Assembly: GCF_041262165.1 (NCBI RefSeq)
Contig: NZ_JBGCBY010000013.1
Span: forward strand, 169,646-233,645
DNA from: Streptacidiphilus sp041262165
GTDB taxonomy: Bacteria > Actinomycetota > Actinomycetes > Streptomycetales > Streptomycetaceae
Length of the DNA stretch: 64,000 nt
Direction of reading: 5' to 3'
The first letter of the stretch is position 1; the number at the start of each line of letters is the position of its first letter. Below the pieces are notes generated by a model. It made no database searches. It was not told the origin of the DNA and was given only the letters and a program-made list of their open reading frames with translations. Of this stretch, positions 14,696-23,495 are shown in pieces. The position numbers and the translations under genes are program-made.

Positions 14696-16989
14696 CCGCG
14701 CGCCACGAACCCGCCGGAGCGGAGCTGATGCCGCTTCCGGGGCGCGGGAGACACCGTCCGAACCAGCCGAACGCCGGGCGGCACCGCCCGAGGCGCGCGC
14801 TGCCCGAGCCCACCGCGAAGGGGCGTAGGCCGCGAAAGCCGAAGGCGGTGCGCAGCCCCACCGTGCTTCAGATGGAAGCCGTGGAGTGCGGTGCCGCCTC
14901 GCTGGCGATGGTGCTCGGGCACCACGGCCGGCATGTGCCGCTTGAGGAACTTCGCATCGCCTGCGGCGTGTCCCGCGACGGCTCCCGGGCCAGCAGCCTG
15001 CTCAAGGCGGCACGCGGGTACGGCCTCACTGCCAAGGGCATGCAGATGGAGCCGGCCGCCCTGGCGCAGGTCCAGGCACCGGCCGTGCTGTTCTGGGAGT
15101 TCAATCACTTCGTCGTCTACGACGGCATGGGCCGCCGCTTCGGCCGCCGCGGCGTGCATCTCAACGACCCGGGCCGGGGCCGTCGATTCGTGTCGGCGGA
15201 GGAGTTCGACTCCAGCTTCACCGGCGTCGTGCTGACCTTCGAGCCCGGCGACGGATTCCGCCGGGCCGGCCGGCGGCCGGGGATCGTGCGCGCCCTGCCG
15301 GCGCGGCTGCGCGGCACCTCGGGCACGATGCTGGCCGCGGTGCTCGCCAGCTTCCTGCTCGTCGTGGTCGGCGCGGTGCTGCCGGCCCTGAGCCGCACGT
15401 ACATCGACATGTTCCTGATCGGCAACCAGACGTCGTTGCTGCCCGTGCTCTTCGCGTCGATGGCGGCCATGGTGGTCCTGACCGCCGGGCTGACCGCGCT
15501 GCAACAGGCGAACCTGCTGCGCGGGCGGATGATCTCGTCCACGCTGAGCAGCGCCCGGTTCCTGCGACATCTGCTCAGGCTGCCGGTCGCCTTCTTCACC
15601 CAGCGCAACCCGGCCGACCTGGTCCAGCGGCTGCAGTCCAACGACACCGTGGCCGAGACCCTGGCCAGGGATCTCGCCGCCGCCGGCGTGGACGCGGTGG
15701 TGGTGATCCTCTACGCGCTGCTGCTGTGGAGCTACGACCCACAGCTGACCGTCCTCGGGGTGCTGATCGCGCTGCTCAACGTGGTGGCGCTGCGGCTGGT
15801 GGTGCGGATCCGGGGAACCGGCGTCCAGAAGCTGCGCGCGGACAGCGCCCGGTTGACCAACACCTCCTACAGCGGGCTCCAGTTGATCGAGACCATGAAG
15901 GCCACGGGAGGGGAGAGCGGATACTTCCGCCGCTGGGCCGGCCAGCACGCGATCACCCTGGACGGGCAGCAGCGGCTCGGCGTGCCGAGCGCGGTGCTGG
16001 CCGTCGTCGCACCCACGCTCGCAGCGCTCAACAGTGCGCTGATCCTCCTGATCGGCGGTCAGCGGGCGGCGGACGGCGGCATCTCGATCGGTCTGCTCGT
16101 GGCCTTCCAGGCGCTGGTGACCAGCTTCACCGGTCCGGTCACCCGATTGAACGGCGTAGCCGGCCGGATCCAGGACTTCGCGGCCGACGTGGCCCGGCTC
16201 AAGGACGTCGAGAGCTTCCCGGTGGATCCGCTGTACTCGCGGCGCGAGCCGGCCGCGAGCACGCGCAGGCTCAGCGGGCACGTCACGTTGGAAGGCGTCA
16301 CCTTCGGCTACAGCCCGCTCGACCAGCCGCTGCTCACCGACTTCTCGCTGTCGGTGGGCCCCGGCCGGCAGGTCGCGCTGGTCGGTGGGTCCGGCAGCGG
16401 TAAATCCACTGTGTCCCGGCTGATCTCCGGCCTCTACAAACCCTGGGAGGGCGAGATCCGGATCGACGGGCAGCGGTTGGAGGAGATCTCCCGCAGCTCG
16501 CTGTCCGCCTCGGTCTCGTTCGTCGACCAGGACGTCTTCCTCTTCGAGGGCACGGTCCGGGACAACGTGGCGCTGTGGGATCCCTCGATACCGGACGAGG
16601 CCGTCGTCGCCGCGCTCAAGGACGCTGCCGTCCACGACACGGTCTCCAGGCGCCCCGGCGGCATCCACAGCCGGGTGGAGCAGGACGGCCGCAACTTCTC
16701 CGGTGGTCAGCGGCAGCGGCTGGAGATAGCGCGGGCACTGGTCCGCCGGCCCAGCGTGCTGGTCCTGGACGAGGTGACGAGTGCCCTGGACGCGGAGACC
16801 GAGCAGGTGATCATCGACAACGTGCGGCGGCGCGGCTGCGCCTGTGTCGTGATCGCGCACCGGCTGAGCACGGTGCGCGACAGCGACGAGATCGTCGTGT
16901 TGGACCACGGGACCGTGGTGGAACGCGGACGGCACGAGGAACTGGTCGCTGCCGGGGGCCGGTACGCCGAGTTGGTCCGTGAGCATTGA
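14692..16989 (+). CDS. C39-peptidase-containing ABC transporter (PCAT), NHLM-type peptidase/permease/ATPase
   Basis: The 765-aa protein starts at GTG 14692 overlapping the HlyD-like stop. The N-terminal C39 protease domain has catalytic Cys66 (VECGAASLAMVLGHHG), His139 (FNHFVVYDG) and Asp159 (LNDPGRG), so it should be active. Residues about 220-500 form six TM helices. The C-terminal ATPase has Walker A GGSGSGKST near 565, Q-loop SFVDQDV, signature NFSGGQRQRL and Walker B SVLVLDEVTSALD. PCATs cleave double-glycine leaders and export the peptide in one step. The precursor at 13456 is the obvious substrate. The basic residues 1-50 (GRGRHRPNQP...) are an unconserved extension. Confidence 0.95.
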   Translation: MTARHEPAGAELMPLPGRGRHRPNQPNAGRHRPRRALPEPTAKGRRPRKPKAVRSPTVLQMEAVECGAASLAMVLGHHGRHVPLEELRIACGVSRDGSRASSLLKAARGYGLTAKGMQMEPAALAQVQAPAVLFWEFNHFVVYDGMGRRFGRRGVHLNDPGRGRRFVSAEEFDSSFTGVVLTFEPGDGFRRAGRRPGIVRALPARLRGTSGTMLAAVLASFLLVVVGAVLPALSRTYIDMFLIGNQTSLLPVLFASMAAMVVLTAGLTALQQANLLRGRMISSTLSSARFLRHLLRLPVAFFTQRNPADLVQRLQSNDTVAETLARDLAAAGVDAVVVILYALLLWSYDPQLTVLGVLIALLNVVALRLVVRIRGTGVQKLRADSARLTNTSYSGLQLIETMKATGGESGYFRRWAGQHAITLDGQQRLGVPSAVLAVVAPTLAALNSALILLIGGQRAADGGISIGLLVAFQALVTSFTGPVTRLNGVAGRIQDFAADVARLKDVESFPVDPLYSRREPAASTRRLSGHVTLEGVTFGYSPLDQPLLTDFSLSVGPGRQVALVGGSGSGKSTVSRLISGLYKPWEGEIRIDGQRLEEISRSSLSASVSFVDQDVFLFEGTVRDNVALWDPSIPDEAVVAALKDAAVHDTVSRRPGGIHSRVEQDGRNFSGGQRQRLEIARALVRRPSVLVLDEVTSALDAETEQVIIDNVRRRGCACVVIAHRLSTVRDSDEIVVLDHGTVVERGRHEELVAAGGRYAELVREH

Positions 16990-19882
16990 GTTCGGGGGCA
17001 CTGACGTGACAGCGGTTCAGCAGGTGATGGCCGCCGGTCCCTGGCCCGGCGACGTCGTGGTCGGCGCCCTGGGCGGTCTGGGCGGCCCGGTCGACTGCGC
17101 GAGCCTGCGCAGCCTTCCGCTGGAGGGGCCCGATGTGCTCTGGCTGGTCGTGGACGGCGCGATGGACCTGTTCGCGGTCGACGCCGCCGAGCAGGGGCGC
17201 TGGCACTTCCTCGGTCGGCTGGAGACGGGAGCCCTGCTGCTCGGGCCGGTCGAGGGACCGCGGCACACGCTGGTCGGAAGGCCCCTGCAGGGATGCGTGC
17301 TGCACCGGATCCAGCTTCGGGAGCTGCTCCGTCCCGACTACCACGACCCGTGGTCGTACGGCGGCGCCGAGCCCGGCCTCAGTCCGCTGGAGGACGCGTT
17401 CGCCCGCGGTATCGGCCGGAGCCTGCGTGCCGTGTTCGAGACGCCGCTGGACCGGCCGGCACCGGCGGCTGATGACGCGTTCGCCGACGACGGCATCCTG
17501 TGGATGTCGGTCGACCCCGGAAGCCTCCAGTACGGCGCCGCGTTCAGCACGGAGGCGGCCAGGGACCTGCTCATCGACGGCGTGATGTGGCAGCGACTGG
17601 TCAGCCAGCAGACCCGGCTGCTGTTCGCGGTGGATCGCCGGATCGAACAGCTGGAGCGCGCCCACGAGGACCGGACGGCGGCCGGCATCAAGGCCGGCGA
17701 AGCCGTCCGGGCGCAGGCGGATCGGGCCTTGCTGGCCTCCATCAAGAGGCCCGGCAACCCGTCCGGGGGCATCTCCGCCCATGCGTCGGGGAAGGGCGCC
17801 GGGAGTCCGGCCGCAGGGTCCGACGAGGCCGCCCTCGCCGTGTGCCGGACGGTTGCCGCCGCCACCGGGGTCACGGTCACGGCGCCCGGGCCGGGTGCCG
17901 CGTCGAACGACCGGCTGAGTGCCGTCGAGCGGATCGCCCTGAGTTCACGGTTCCGCACCCGCGCGGTCAGGCTCTCCGGGCGCTGGTGGCGGGAGAACGC
18001 CGGTCCCCTGGTGGGCCATCGGTCCGGGACCGGTTCCCCGGTCGCACTGCTGTGGCGGCGAGGTGGCTACGAGGCCGTGCATCCCACCACCGGACGGCGG
18101 ACGAGAGTCAGTGCGACGAACGCGGCAGACTTTCAGCCCCACGCCGTCATGTTCTACCGCCCGCTGCCGGAACAGCCGCTGCCCGCATGGCGGTTGCTCC
18201 GCTTCAGTCTCCGCGGCAGCCGGACCGACCTGCGGAACCTGGTCCTCGGCGGACTGGTGGCGGTGCTGCTCGGGGCGATGGTCCCGATCGCGACCGGACA
18301 GGTCCTCGGTACCTTCGTGCCCAACGCCGAGAAGAGCCTCATCGTCCAGACCTCGCTGGCGATCGTGGCCACCACCGTCGTCTCCGCCGCCTTCATGCTG
18401 CTGGAGAACATCTCCATCCTGCGGCTGGAAGGCCGTGTCGAAGCCACGCTGCAACCGGCGGTCTGGGACCGGCTGCTGCGGCTGCCGACACGGTTCTTCG
18501 CCGAGCGTTCCACCGGAGAGCTGGCCACCGCCGCGATGGGCGTCAGCGCCATCCGCCGGGTGCTGTCCGGCATCAGCTCGGTGGCCGTGCAGGCAGGCAC
18601 GGTCGGTACGGTGAACCTCGTCCTGCTGCTGTGCTACAGCGTCCCGTTGGCGCTGACGGCGGTCGCGATGCTGGCCGTCATCGGCACGGTGTTCCTGGCC
18701 CTGGGCCTGTGGCAGCTGCGGTGGCAGCGCCGCTTGATCGTGCTCAACAACAAGCTCAACAACCAGGCCTTCCAGACGCTGCGCGGACTGCCCAAACTGC
18801 GCGTCGCCGCGGCCGAGGACTTCGCCTACGCGGCCTGGGCGGGCGAGTTCGCCCGCAGCCGTGAACTGCAGCGGCGGGTGGGCCGGATCAAGAACCTGAT
18901 CACCGTCTTCAACGCGCTCTATCTGCCGTTCTGCACGCTCATGATGTTCATGCTGCTCGCCGGCCCGGCCCGGGGGACCCTTTCGGCGAGCAGCTTCCTC
19001 ACCTTCAGCACCGCCGTGACCATGGTGCTGACCTCGGTGACGCAGCTCACCGGTGCGCTGCTCTCCGGAGCCTCGGTGCTGCCGCTGTTCGAGCAGATCA
19101 AGCCGGTGCTCGACGAGGTCCCCGAGGTAGCCGGCGGGAGCACGGCGCCCGGCGTCCTGTCCGGCGAGATCGAGGTCCGCCAGCTGTCGTTCCGCTACGC
19201 CGAGGACGGGCCGCTCGTGCTCGACGACGTGTCGTTCCGGGTGCGGCCGGGCGAGTTCGTCGCGATCGTCGGGGCGAGCGGCTCCGGCAAGTCGACCCTG
19301 CTCCGGCTGCTGATCGGCTTCGACCGGCCGGCCTCCGGCAGCGTGCTGTACGACGGTCAGGAACTGGCTTCCCTCGACCGGACGGCCGTGCGCCGTCAGT
19401 GCGGAGTCGTCCTGCAGAACGCGCAGCCGTTCACCGGCTCGATTCTGGACTGCATCTGCGGCGCGGAGACGTTCTCCCTGGAGGAGGCATGGGAGGCCGC
19501 CGAGATGGCCGGACTGGCCGAGGACATCAAGCGCATGCCGATGGGCATGCACACCGTGCTCTCCGACGGCGGCGGCACGGTCTCCGGCGGGCAGCGACAG
19601 CGCCTGATGATCGCGCAGGCCCTGATCCGCCGCCCGCGCATGCTCTTCTTCGACGAGGCCACCAGCGCACTGGACAACGAGACCCAGCGCGTCGTGATCG
19701 AGAGCACCCGCAGGCTGCGAGCCACCCGCATCGTGATCGCCCACCGGCTGTCCACCGTCATGGACGCCGACCGGGTGCTCGTCATGGCGGAGGGCCGGAT
19801 CGTCCAGCAGGGACGGCCTGCCGAACTGCTCGCCGACGCCGGAAGTCCGTTCCATGAGCTGGTCCGCCGTCAGATCCGCTGA
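16979..19882 (+). CDS. Second NHLP-type bacteriocin export ABC transporter, permease/ATPase
   Basis: The 967-aa protein from GTG 16979 overlaps the PCAT gene by 11 bp; GTG 17006 is an alternative start behind GGGGG. The long N-terminal region (1-400) has a cyclic-nucleotide-binding-like part and no C39 Cys/His/Asp set, as in the NHLM/NHLP ATP-binding subunit family. A helical stretch at about 205-245 carries LLFAVDRRIEQLERAHEDR. Six TM helices span about 410-700. The ATPase has Walker A GASGSGKSTLL near 765, signature TVSGGQRQRLMIAQAL and Walker B MLFFDEATSALD. It probably forms a heteromeric or paired exporter with the PCAT. Such pairs are typical of RiPP loci, yet no modifying enzyme is nearby. 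Confidence 0.93.
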   Translation: MSIEFGGTDVTAVQQVMAAGPWPGDVVVGALGGLGGPVDCASLRSLPLEGPDVLWLVVDGAMDLFAVDAAEQGRWHFLGRLETGALLLGPVEGPRHTLVGRPLQGCVLHRIQLRELLRPDYHDPWSYGGAEPGLSPLEDAFARGIGRSLRAVFETPLDRPAPAADDAFADDGILWMSVDPGSLQYGAAFSTEAARDLLIDGVMWQRLVSQQTRLLFAVDRRIEQLERAHEDRTAAGIKAGEAVRAQADRALLASIKRPGNPSGGISAHASGKGAGSPAAGSDEAALAVCRTVAAATGVTVTAPGPGAASNDRLSAVERIALSSRFRTRAVRLSGRWWRENAGPLVGHRSGTGSPVALLWRRGGYEAVHPTTGRRTRVSATNAADFQPHAVMFYRPLPEQPLPAWRLLRFSLRGSRTDLRNLVLGGLVAVLLGAMVPIATGQVLGTFVPNAEKSLIVQTSLAIVATTVVSAAFMLLENISILRLEGRVEATLQPAVWDRLLRLPTRFFAERSTGELATAAMGVSAIRRVLSGISSVAVQAGTVGTVNLVLLLCYSVPLALTAVAMLAVIGTVFLALGLWQLRWQRRLIVLNNKLNNQAFQTLRGLPKLRVAAAEDFAYAAWAGEFARSRELQRRVGRIKNLITVFNALYLPFCTLMMFMLLAGPARGTLSASSFLTFSTAVTMVLTSVTQLTGALLSGASVLPLFEQIKPVLDEVPEVAGGSTAPGVLSGEIEVRQLSFRYAEDGPLVLDDVSFRVRPGEFVAIVGASGSGKSTLLRLLIGFDRPASGSVLYDGQELASLDRTAVRRQCGVVLQNAQPFTGSILDCICGAETFSLEEAWEAAEMAGLAEDIKRMPMGMHTVLSDGGGTVSGGQRQRLMIAQALIRRPRMLFFDEATSALDNETQRVVIESTRRLRATRIVIAHRLSTVMDADRVLVMAEGRIVQQGRPAELLADAGSPFHELVRRQIR

Positions 19883-19918
19883 CCTGCGGTGCGGTCTGCG
19901 GGTGCGGTCTGTGGCCGG

Positions 19919-21547
19919 TCAGCAGGGAGTGCCCCTGGGCCAGGTGTAGCGTGCGTCGATCCGGTAGACCCCTGGGGTGGGTGCGTCCAGCCCGGTCCAG
20001 TCCCCGTCCCGTGCGAGGCAGGCGCCGGCCGGCCCGTGCACGGCGAGCCAGGGGGACCAGGGGATGCGCACCGTCGCCCGACCGGCGGTGGAGACGGTGA
20101 GTACCACTTCGCCGGCGTCGGCGTGCCCGACCGTGGCCGGCGGAGCGGCGAGTGGGAGGGCGTCGGTGAAGCGGTACAGCTGCCAGTTCCGGTCGTGCCA
20201 GATCGCCTGCAACCAGGCGGGTCCGCCGCGGACCAGAGCCGCCTCGGCGCGCCCGGCCGAATCGGTCGCGGCTGCGGGCAGGGCGACGTAGCCGACGGCC
20301 CAGCGCCGCAGCCAAGCGTGGTAGCTCGTGGCGGTGAGCGTGCCGTCGTAGAAGAGCGGGTTGCGCTGCACGTCGAGTTGGCGGTTCCAACCGCGGGCCA
20401 GGTCGGCGGCCGAGACCAGCCCTCGCGCCTCCCAGTGATTGAGCATGGGGACCGCTTCGAGACGGCTCTCGTCGGCATGGAGCCGGTGAAGTTCGGCGAC
20501 GAGGGGTGCGGCCTGCCCAGTCGTCGACGGCGCGGGGATGCCGACGACGTCCGCGGTGATCGTCCAGTAGGCCGCAGCCACGAATGCGGCCAGCGGGGCC
20601 GCGGTCCGCCGCCGGGACCGGGGCGGGTGGGCGCAGAGCGCGGCCAGGAGCACCACGCCGCCGAAGATCAGCGCCAGCCGCTGGACGTTGCCCCCGATCG
20701 GCGTACTGAAAGCCCAGGTGAGCACGGCGCCGAGGGCGTACACGGCCGCACCCGCCCGGACCGCCCGCCAGGACCGCGGACTGAGCAGAGCGGCCGCCAG
20801 CGCGCAGCTGGCGCAGATCACGACGGTCGGCGCCGGTATCGGATCGACCCCGGAGAAGGGGAACAGCAGGGTGGTGACCAGGACCACCAGGGCCGGTGGC
20901 ACGGCCAGCGACCAGCCGATCCTGCGGCTACCGGTGAGCAGCAGCGCTGCCGCCACGACCTCGACGAAGAGTCCCGCCACCGGACTGGCCAAGGTGGCGA
21001 GCAGCGCGAACGCGGCCGATCCGGCGCTCCGCCGCCACCCCGAGGCCCGGTCCGCTCCGGCCGCGACCACCACAGCGGCCAGGCCGAACATGCATCCGAT
21101 GGCAAAGGTCACCCGGCCGGCGGCCACGTTGCAGGACAGGGCGACGGCCCCCCACAGGGCCACAGGCAGCGGCCGTCGGACCCGTGCTCGCAGCACGAGC
21201 AGCGCGAGCAGAGCAGCCGAGACGGTACCGGCCGTCACCGCGGCCGTGCGTACCCCGAACAGTGCCATCAGCCAGGGCCCGAGGACGCTGTACGAGGCGG
21301 GGTGCATGCCGCCGTACCAGGCCAGGTCGTACGCCGAGTCCGGATGTCGCGCGGCGAAGTCCGCCCAGGCCCACTGGGCCGCGAGATCCCCGCCGACCGC
21401 GGCGAGGAAACGTGCCCACAGCAGTGTCAGCAGTAACGCGGTCGCCCCGGCGGCCCACACCGGGGCGTAGCGGGGGATCCACCGGAGCGGCGGCCCTGCT
21501 GTCCGCGCGGGAGGTACCAGCGGAGCCTGCGGCGCGAACGTGCTCAT
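19919..21547 (-). CDS. Polytopic membrane protein, putative GT-C-type glycosyltransferase
   Basis: The 542-aa protein starts at ATG 21547 (MSTFAPQAPL); an earlier in-frame ATG at 21601 is less likely. About ten hydrophobic helices cover residues 30-350, with a first loop FAARHPDSAYDLAWYGGMHPASYSVLGPWL resembling the acidic/His-rich first loop of GT-C or MFS-like unknown proteins. A soluble C-terminal region of about 200 residues follows (LHADESRLEAVPMLNHWEAR, then a beta-rich tail). It converges on the exporter operon with a 36-bp gap, so it is probably not part of that system. Function not established. Confidence 0.7.
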   Translation of the reverse strand: MSTFAPQAPLVPPARTAGPPLRWIPRYAPVWAAGATALLLTLLWARFLAAVGGDLAAQWAWADFAARHPDSAYDLAWYGGMHPASYSVLGPWLMALFGVRTAAVTAGTVSAALLALLVLRARVRRPLPVALWGAVALSCNVAAGRVTFAIGCMFGLAAVVVAAGADRASGWRRSAGSAAFALLATLASPVAGLFVEVVAAALLLTGSRRIGWSLAVPPALVVLVTTLLFPFSGVDPIPAPTVVICASCALAAALLSPRSWRAVRAGAAVYALGAVLTWAFSTPIGGNVQRLALIFGGVVLLAALCAHPPRSRRRTAAPLAAFVAAAYWTITADVVGIPAPSTTGQAAPLVAELHRLHADESRLEAVPMLNHWEARGLVSAADLARGWNRQLDVQRNPLFYDGTLTATSYHAWLRRWAVGYVALPAAATDSAGRAEAALVRGGPAWLQAIWHDRNWQLYRFTDALPLAAPPATVGHADAGEVVLTVSTAGRATVRIPWSPWLAVHGPAGACLARDGDWTGLDAPTPGVYRIDARYTWPRGTPC

Positions 21548-21985
21548 GGTCAGAAACCTAAGCGTGGCAGCCGCAGGCGGCCATCCGCACTCGGAGGGCA
21601 AGCTGCGGGCCGGGTCATACCGGAGCTGGAGGACTCCGGGCTCGGCGGATGGGCCGGATCGCGATCCCGCGAGAGGAGGGTGAATCCGTGCCCGATCGGT
21701 TGACGGTCGGACAGCTCACCCTGTCCTGGGCCCGCGGAGTCCTGTGGCCCACGGACGAGTCGCCGAGGCAGTTGGTCCCTGATGTCGCACATGTCACTCT
21801 GGTCCCACAGGTACCAGGAGTGACTCGAAGCTTCTGCGGACATCAGGTATGTTCCTCGGACACCCGACCCGGGAGTGCGACTTCTCCCCGCGGCCCGGCA
21901 TCGTTCCCACGGTGTGCAGGACAGCCAGTCCACCTGGCCGCAGACGCGCTCCGTTCCTGCCCCGATGCCCGGACGGTCTCACATC
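21548..21985. other. Divergent 438-bp intergenic region
   Basis: This stretch lies between the minus-strand membrane protein and the plus-strand Ser/Thr-rich protein. It can be read as long open frames on both strands, but these lack protein-like composition and recognisable motifs. No strong dyad was found. Confidence 0.4.
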
Positions 21986-22954
21986 ATGGACACCAGCAGA
22001 CTCCCCTCGTTGCCCGACGACCCGCGCGGGACGGGCACCTCGCACGCTCCCGAGGGCGTGATTCGCCTCACCCCCGCCGGTCGCCTCAGCGACCACTCGG
22101 GCGCGTACGTCGTGGCCGCACCCGCAGGTACGTCCCGGAGCAGCCGAACGGTGCGTGGCGTGGCAGAACGTGGTGGGGCAGAACGTGGTGGTGCAGAACG
22201 TCGTCGGACGGAGGACGTGCGCCGGCGGCATGCCGCGCCCCGGCGCACGGTCGGTGGGAGCCGAACACTCGCGGGTGCCGTGCTCGTCGCGCTCGGTGCC
22301 GGTGCGGTGGTGAGCCTCGCGGCCTACGGGCAGTCCCCTGCGAAGCAGTCGGCCTCCGCCGCCGCTCGACCGCTCGGCGACACGCCCGCGCAGCCCGCTC
22401 CGGGGGCGATGAGCGGGTCCCCGGTGGCGCAGCCGAGGTCCGCGCTCGTCGCGGCGACCTCGCCGCTTTCGCTCAGCCCCGCCGCGTTCGCCCCTGCCAC
22501 GGGTGCGCAGCTCGCGTCGGGCGGCGCCACCACCGCGATACCGGGCGGGGGGCTCGTGGCGACGGCCGTCGTGCCCCTGGCCGGTACCGCCGCCAGTGCC
22601 TTCACCGCTTCGGCCCCCTCCGTCGCCGCCCCGGCAACCGCACCGAACAGGGTGGCGACCCCCGGCGGGAGTGCGCACCCGTCGGCTCCCGGGAACACTC
22701 CGAGCAGCCCGGTCCCGCCGAGCGCAGCGCCGACGTCCGCCGGTCCGACCGCCCCGACCAACTCGTCGTCCGCTTCCCCGGTCGCCTCCACCGGCCCGGC
22801 GTCGACGTCGGCCTCCACCTCGGCGACGTCGTCCCCCGCCGCCTCCACGTCCCCGTCGGCCACCGCTTCAGCGACGGCGTCGGCGGCGTCCTCGACGTCT
22901 TTGGCCTCCTCGACCTCCTCGGCCCCCTCGACCTCGGCATCCGCGACCCCCTGA
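21986..22954 (+). CDS. Membrane-anchored Ala/Ser/Thr/Pro-rich protein of unknown function
   Basis: The 322-aa product from ATG 21986 (MDTSRLPSLPDDPRGTG) has a cytoplasmic part of about 90 residues containing GVIRLTPAGRLSDHSGAYVV. A basic stretch and one TM helix (LAGAVLVALGAGAVVSLAAYG) come next, followed by about 210 residues of low-complexity Ala/Ser/Thr/Pro. No folded extracellular domain is visible, so it looks like a stalk without a head, and loss of a C-terminal domain is possible. A 15-bp repeat (22163-22207, three copies) encodes AERGG units in the cytoplasmic part. No family was recognised. The alternative readings on the minus strand are similarly low-complexity, so confidence is moderate. 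Confidence 0.55.
   Translation: MDTSRLPSLPDDPRGTGTSHAPEGVIRLTPAGRLSDHSGAYVVAAPAGTSRSSRTVRGVAERGGAERGGAERRRTEDVRRRHAAPRRTVGGSRTLAGAVLVALGAGAVVSLAAYGQSPAKQSASAAARPLGDTPAQPAPGAMSGSPVAQPRSALVAATSPLSLSPAAFAPATGAQLASGGATTAIPGGGLVATAVVPLAGTAASAFTASAPSVAAPATAPNRVATPGGSAHPSAPGNTPSSPVPPSAAPTSAGPTAPTNSSSASPVASTGPASTSASTSATSSPAASTSPSATASATASAASSTSLASSTSSAPSTSASATP
22163..22207. repeat. Three tandem 15-bp repeats in coding sequence
   Basis: The unit GCAGAACGTGGTGGG (22163-22177) is repeated at 22178-22192 with one change and at 22193-22207 with more changes. It encodes AERGG-AERGG-AERRR just before the basic pre-TM segment of the protein at 21986. Confidence 0.85.
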
Positions 22955-22959
22955 GCCGA

Positions 22960-22975
22960 CCCCGAACAGTCGGGG
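22960..22975 (+). terminator. Short hairpin after Ser/Thr-rich gene
   Basis: CCCCGA-ACAG-TCGGGG forms a 6-bp stem with a tetraloop five bases after the stop at 22954. The stem is short and has no U-tract, so it is a weak terminator candidate. Confidence 0.35.
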
Positions 22976-23109
22976 CAGAGGGGTGGTCCGAATGGGCCAC
23001 CACCGAGCGCAGAGCATGGTCCGAAGAGCGAGGCTGGGGGAGCGGAGCCCGGCGCCCGCCCGCTGCGGCCGGGCCGGTCCGCCCGTTTCCCGCACGCCGG
23101 AGGCAGCTC

Positions 23110-23332
23110 ATGTCGGTCACCGTCAACCTCGACAAGCTTTTGGACAAGCAGTACGAGAACCTCCCGATCCCCGAGGTGGTCTCCGCGCCCGTAGCCGCGA
23201 TCCAGGGCCTCACCGATGCCCATGCACCAGCCCTCGCCGCGCTGAAACATCAAGACCGTCGGCGACCTCGGCCGTAACAAGTACATCCGCTGGGCCGTCG
23301 CCCTGGCCGACCTGCAGGACCGCGCCGGCTAA
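23110..23332 (+). pseudogene. Small 73-aa protein gene interrupted by a 1-bp frameshift
   Basis: ATG 23110 sits behind a strong GGAGG and reads MSVTVNLDKLLDKQYENLPI...ALAAL. At about 23245 (CTGAAACAT) one extra A throws the frame, and the literal ORF ends with a basic tail at 23277. Removing one A restores NIKTVGDLGRNKYIRWAVAL to a TAA at 23332, with nearly all codons ending in G or C, so this part was clearly selected as coding. The restored product is a 73-residue, mostly helical protein whose second half resembles a helix-hairpin-helix motif. Causes could be a true mutation, an assembly error or +1 recoding. Function unknown; it may pair with the upstream membrane protein gene. Confidence 0.7.
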
Positions 23333-23495
23333 CGACCTGGGCAGGGACAGGGCTGGGCGCCCGAGCTCAGTCGCTCCCCAGGCCCTAACCCCCCGGGCCG
23401 CCCGTCCGAGGCCGTTCACCTCACCGCTCTCCGAGTGAGCGACGCTCCGGCGGCCCGCAGTGGGGGGCGTCCGCGACGTCAACTCCGCGGCCGGG

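Noticed and set aside
14116..17001. 961-aa open frame on the minus strand opposite the C39 transporter gene
   Set aside because: Antisense shadow of a clearly functional gene; composition is Gln/Arg/His-rich without motifs.
23242..23250. Programmed +1 frameshift signal
   Set aside because: No known slippery sequence, rare codon or downstream stimulator is evident; mutation or assembly error is simpler.
21649..23277. 542-aa plus-strand open frame ending in the small-gene sequence
   Set aside because: Only its last 56 residues are protein-like and these have their own ATG and ribosome-binding site at 23110; the upstream part is a shadow of the 21986 gene.
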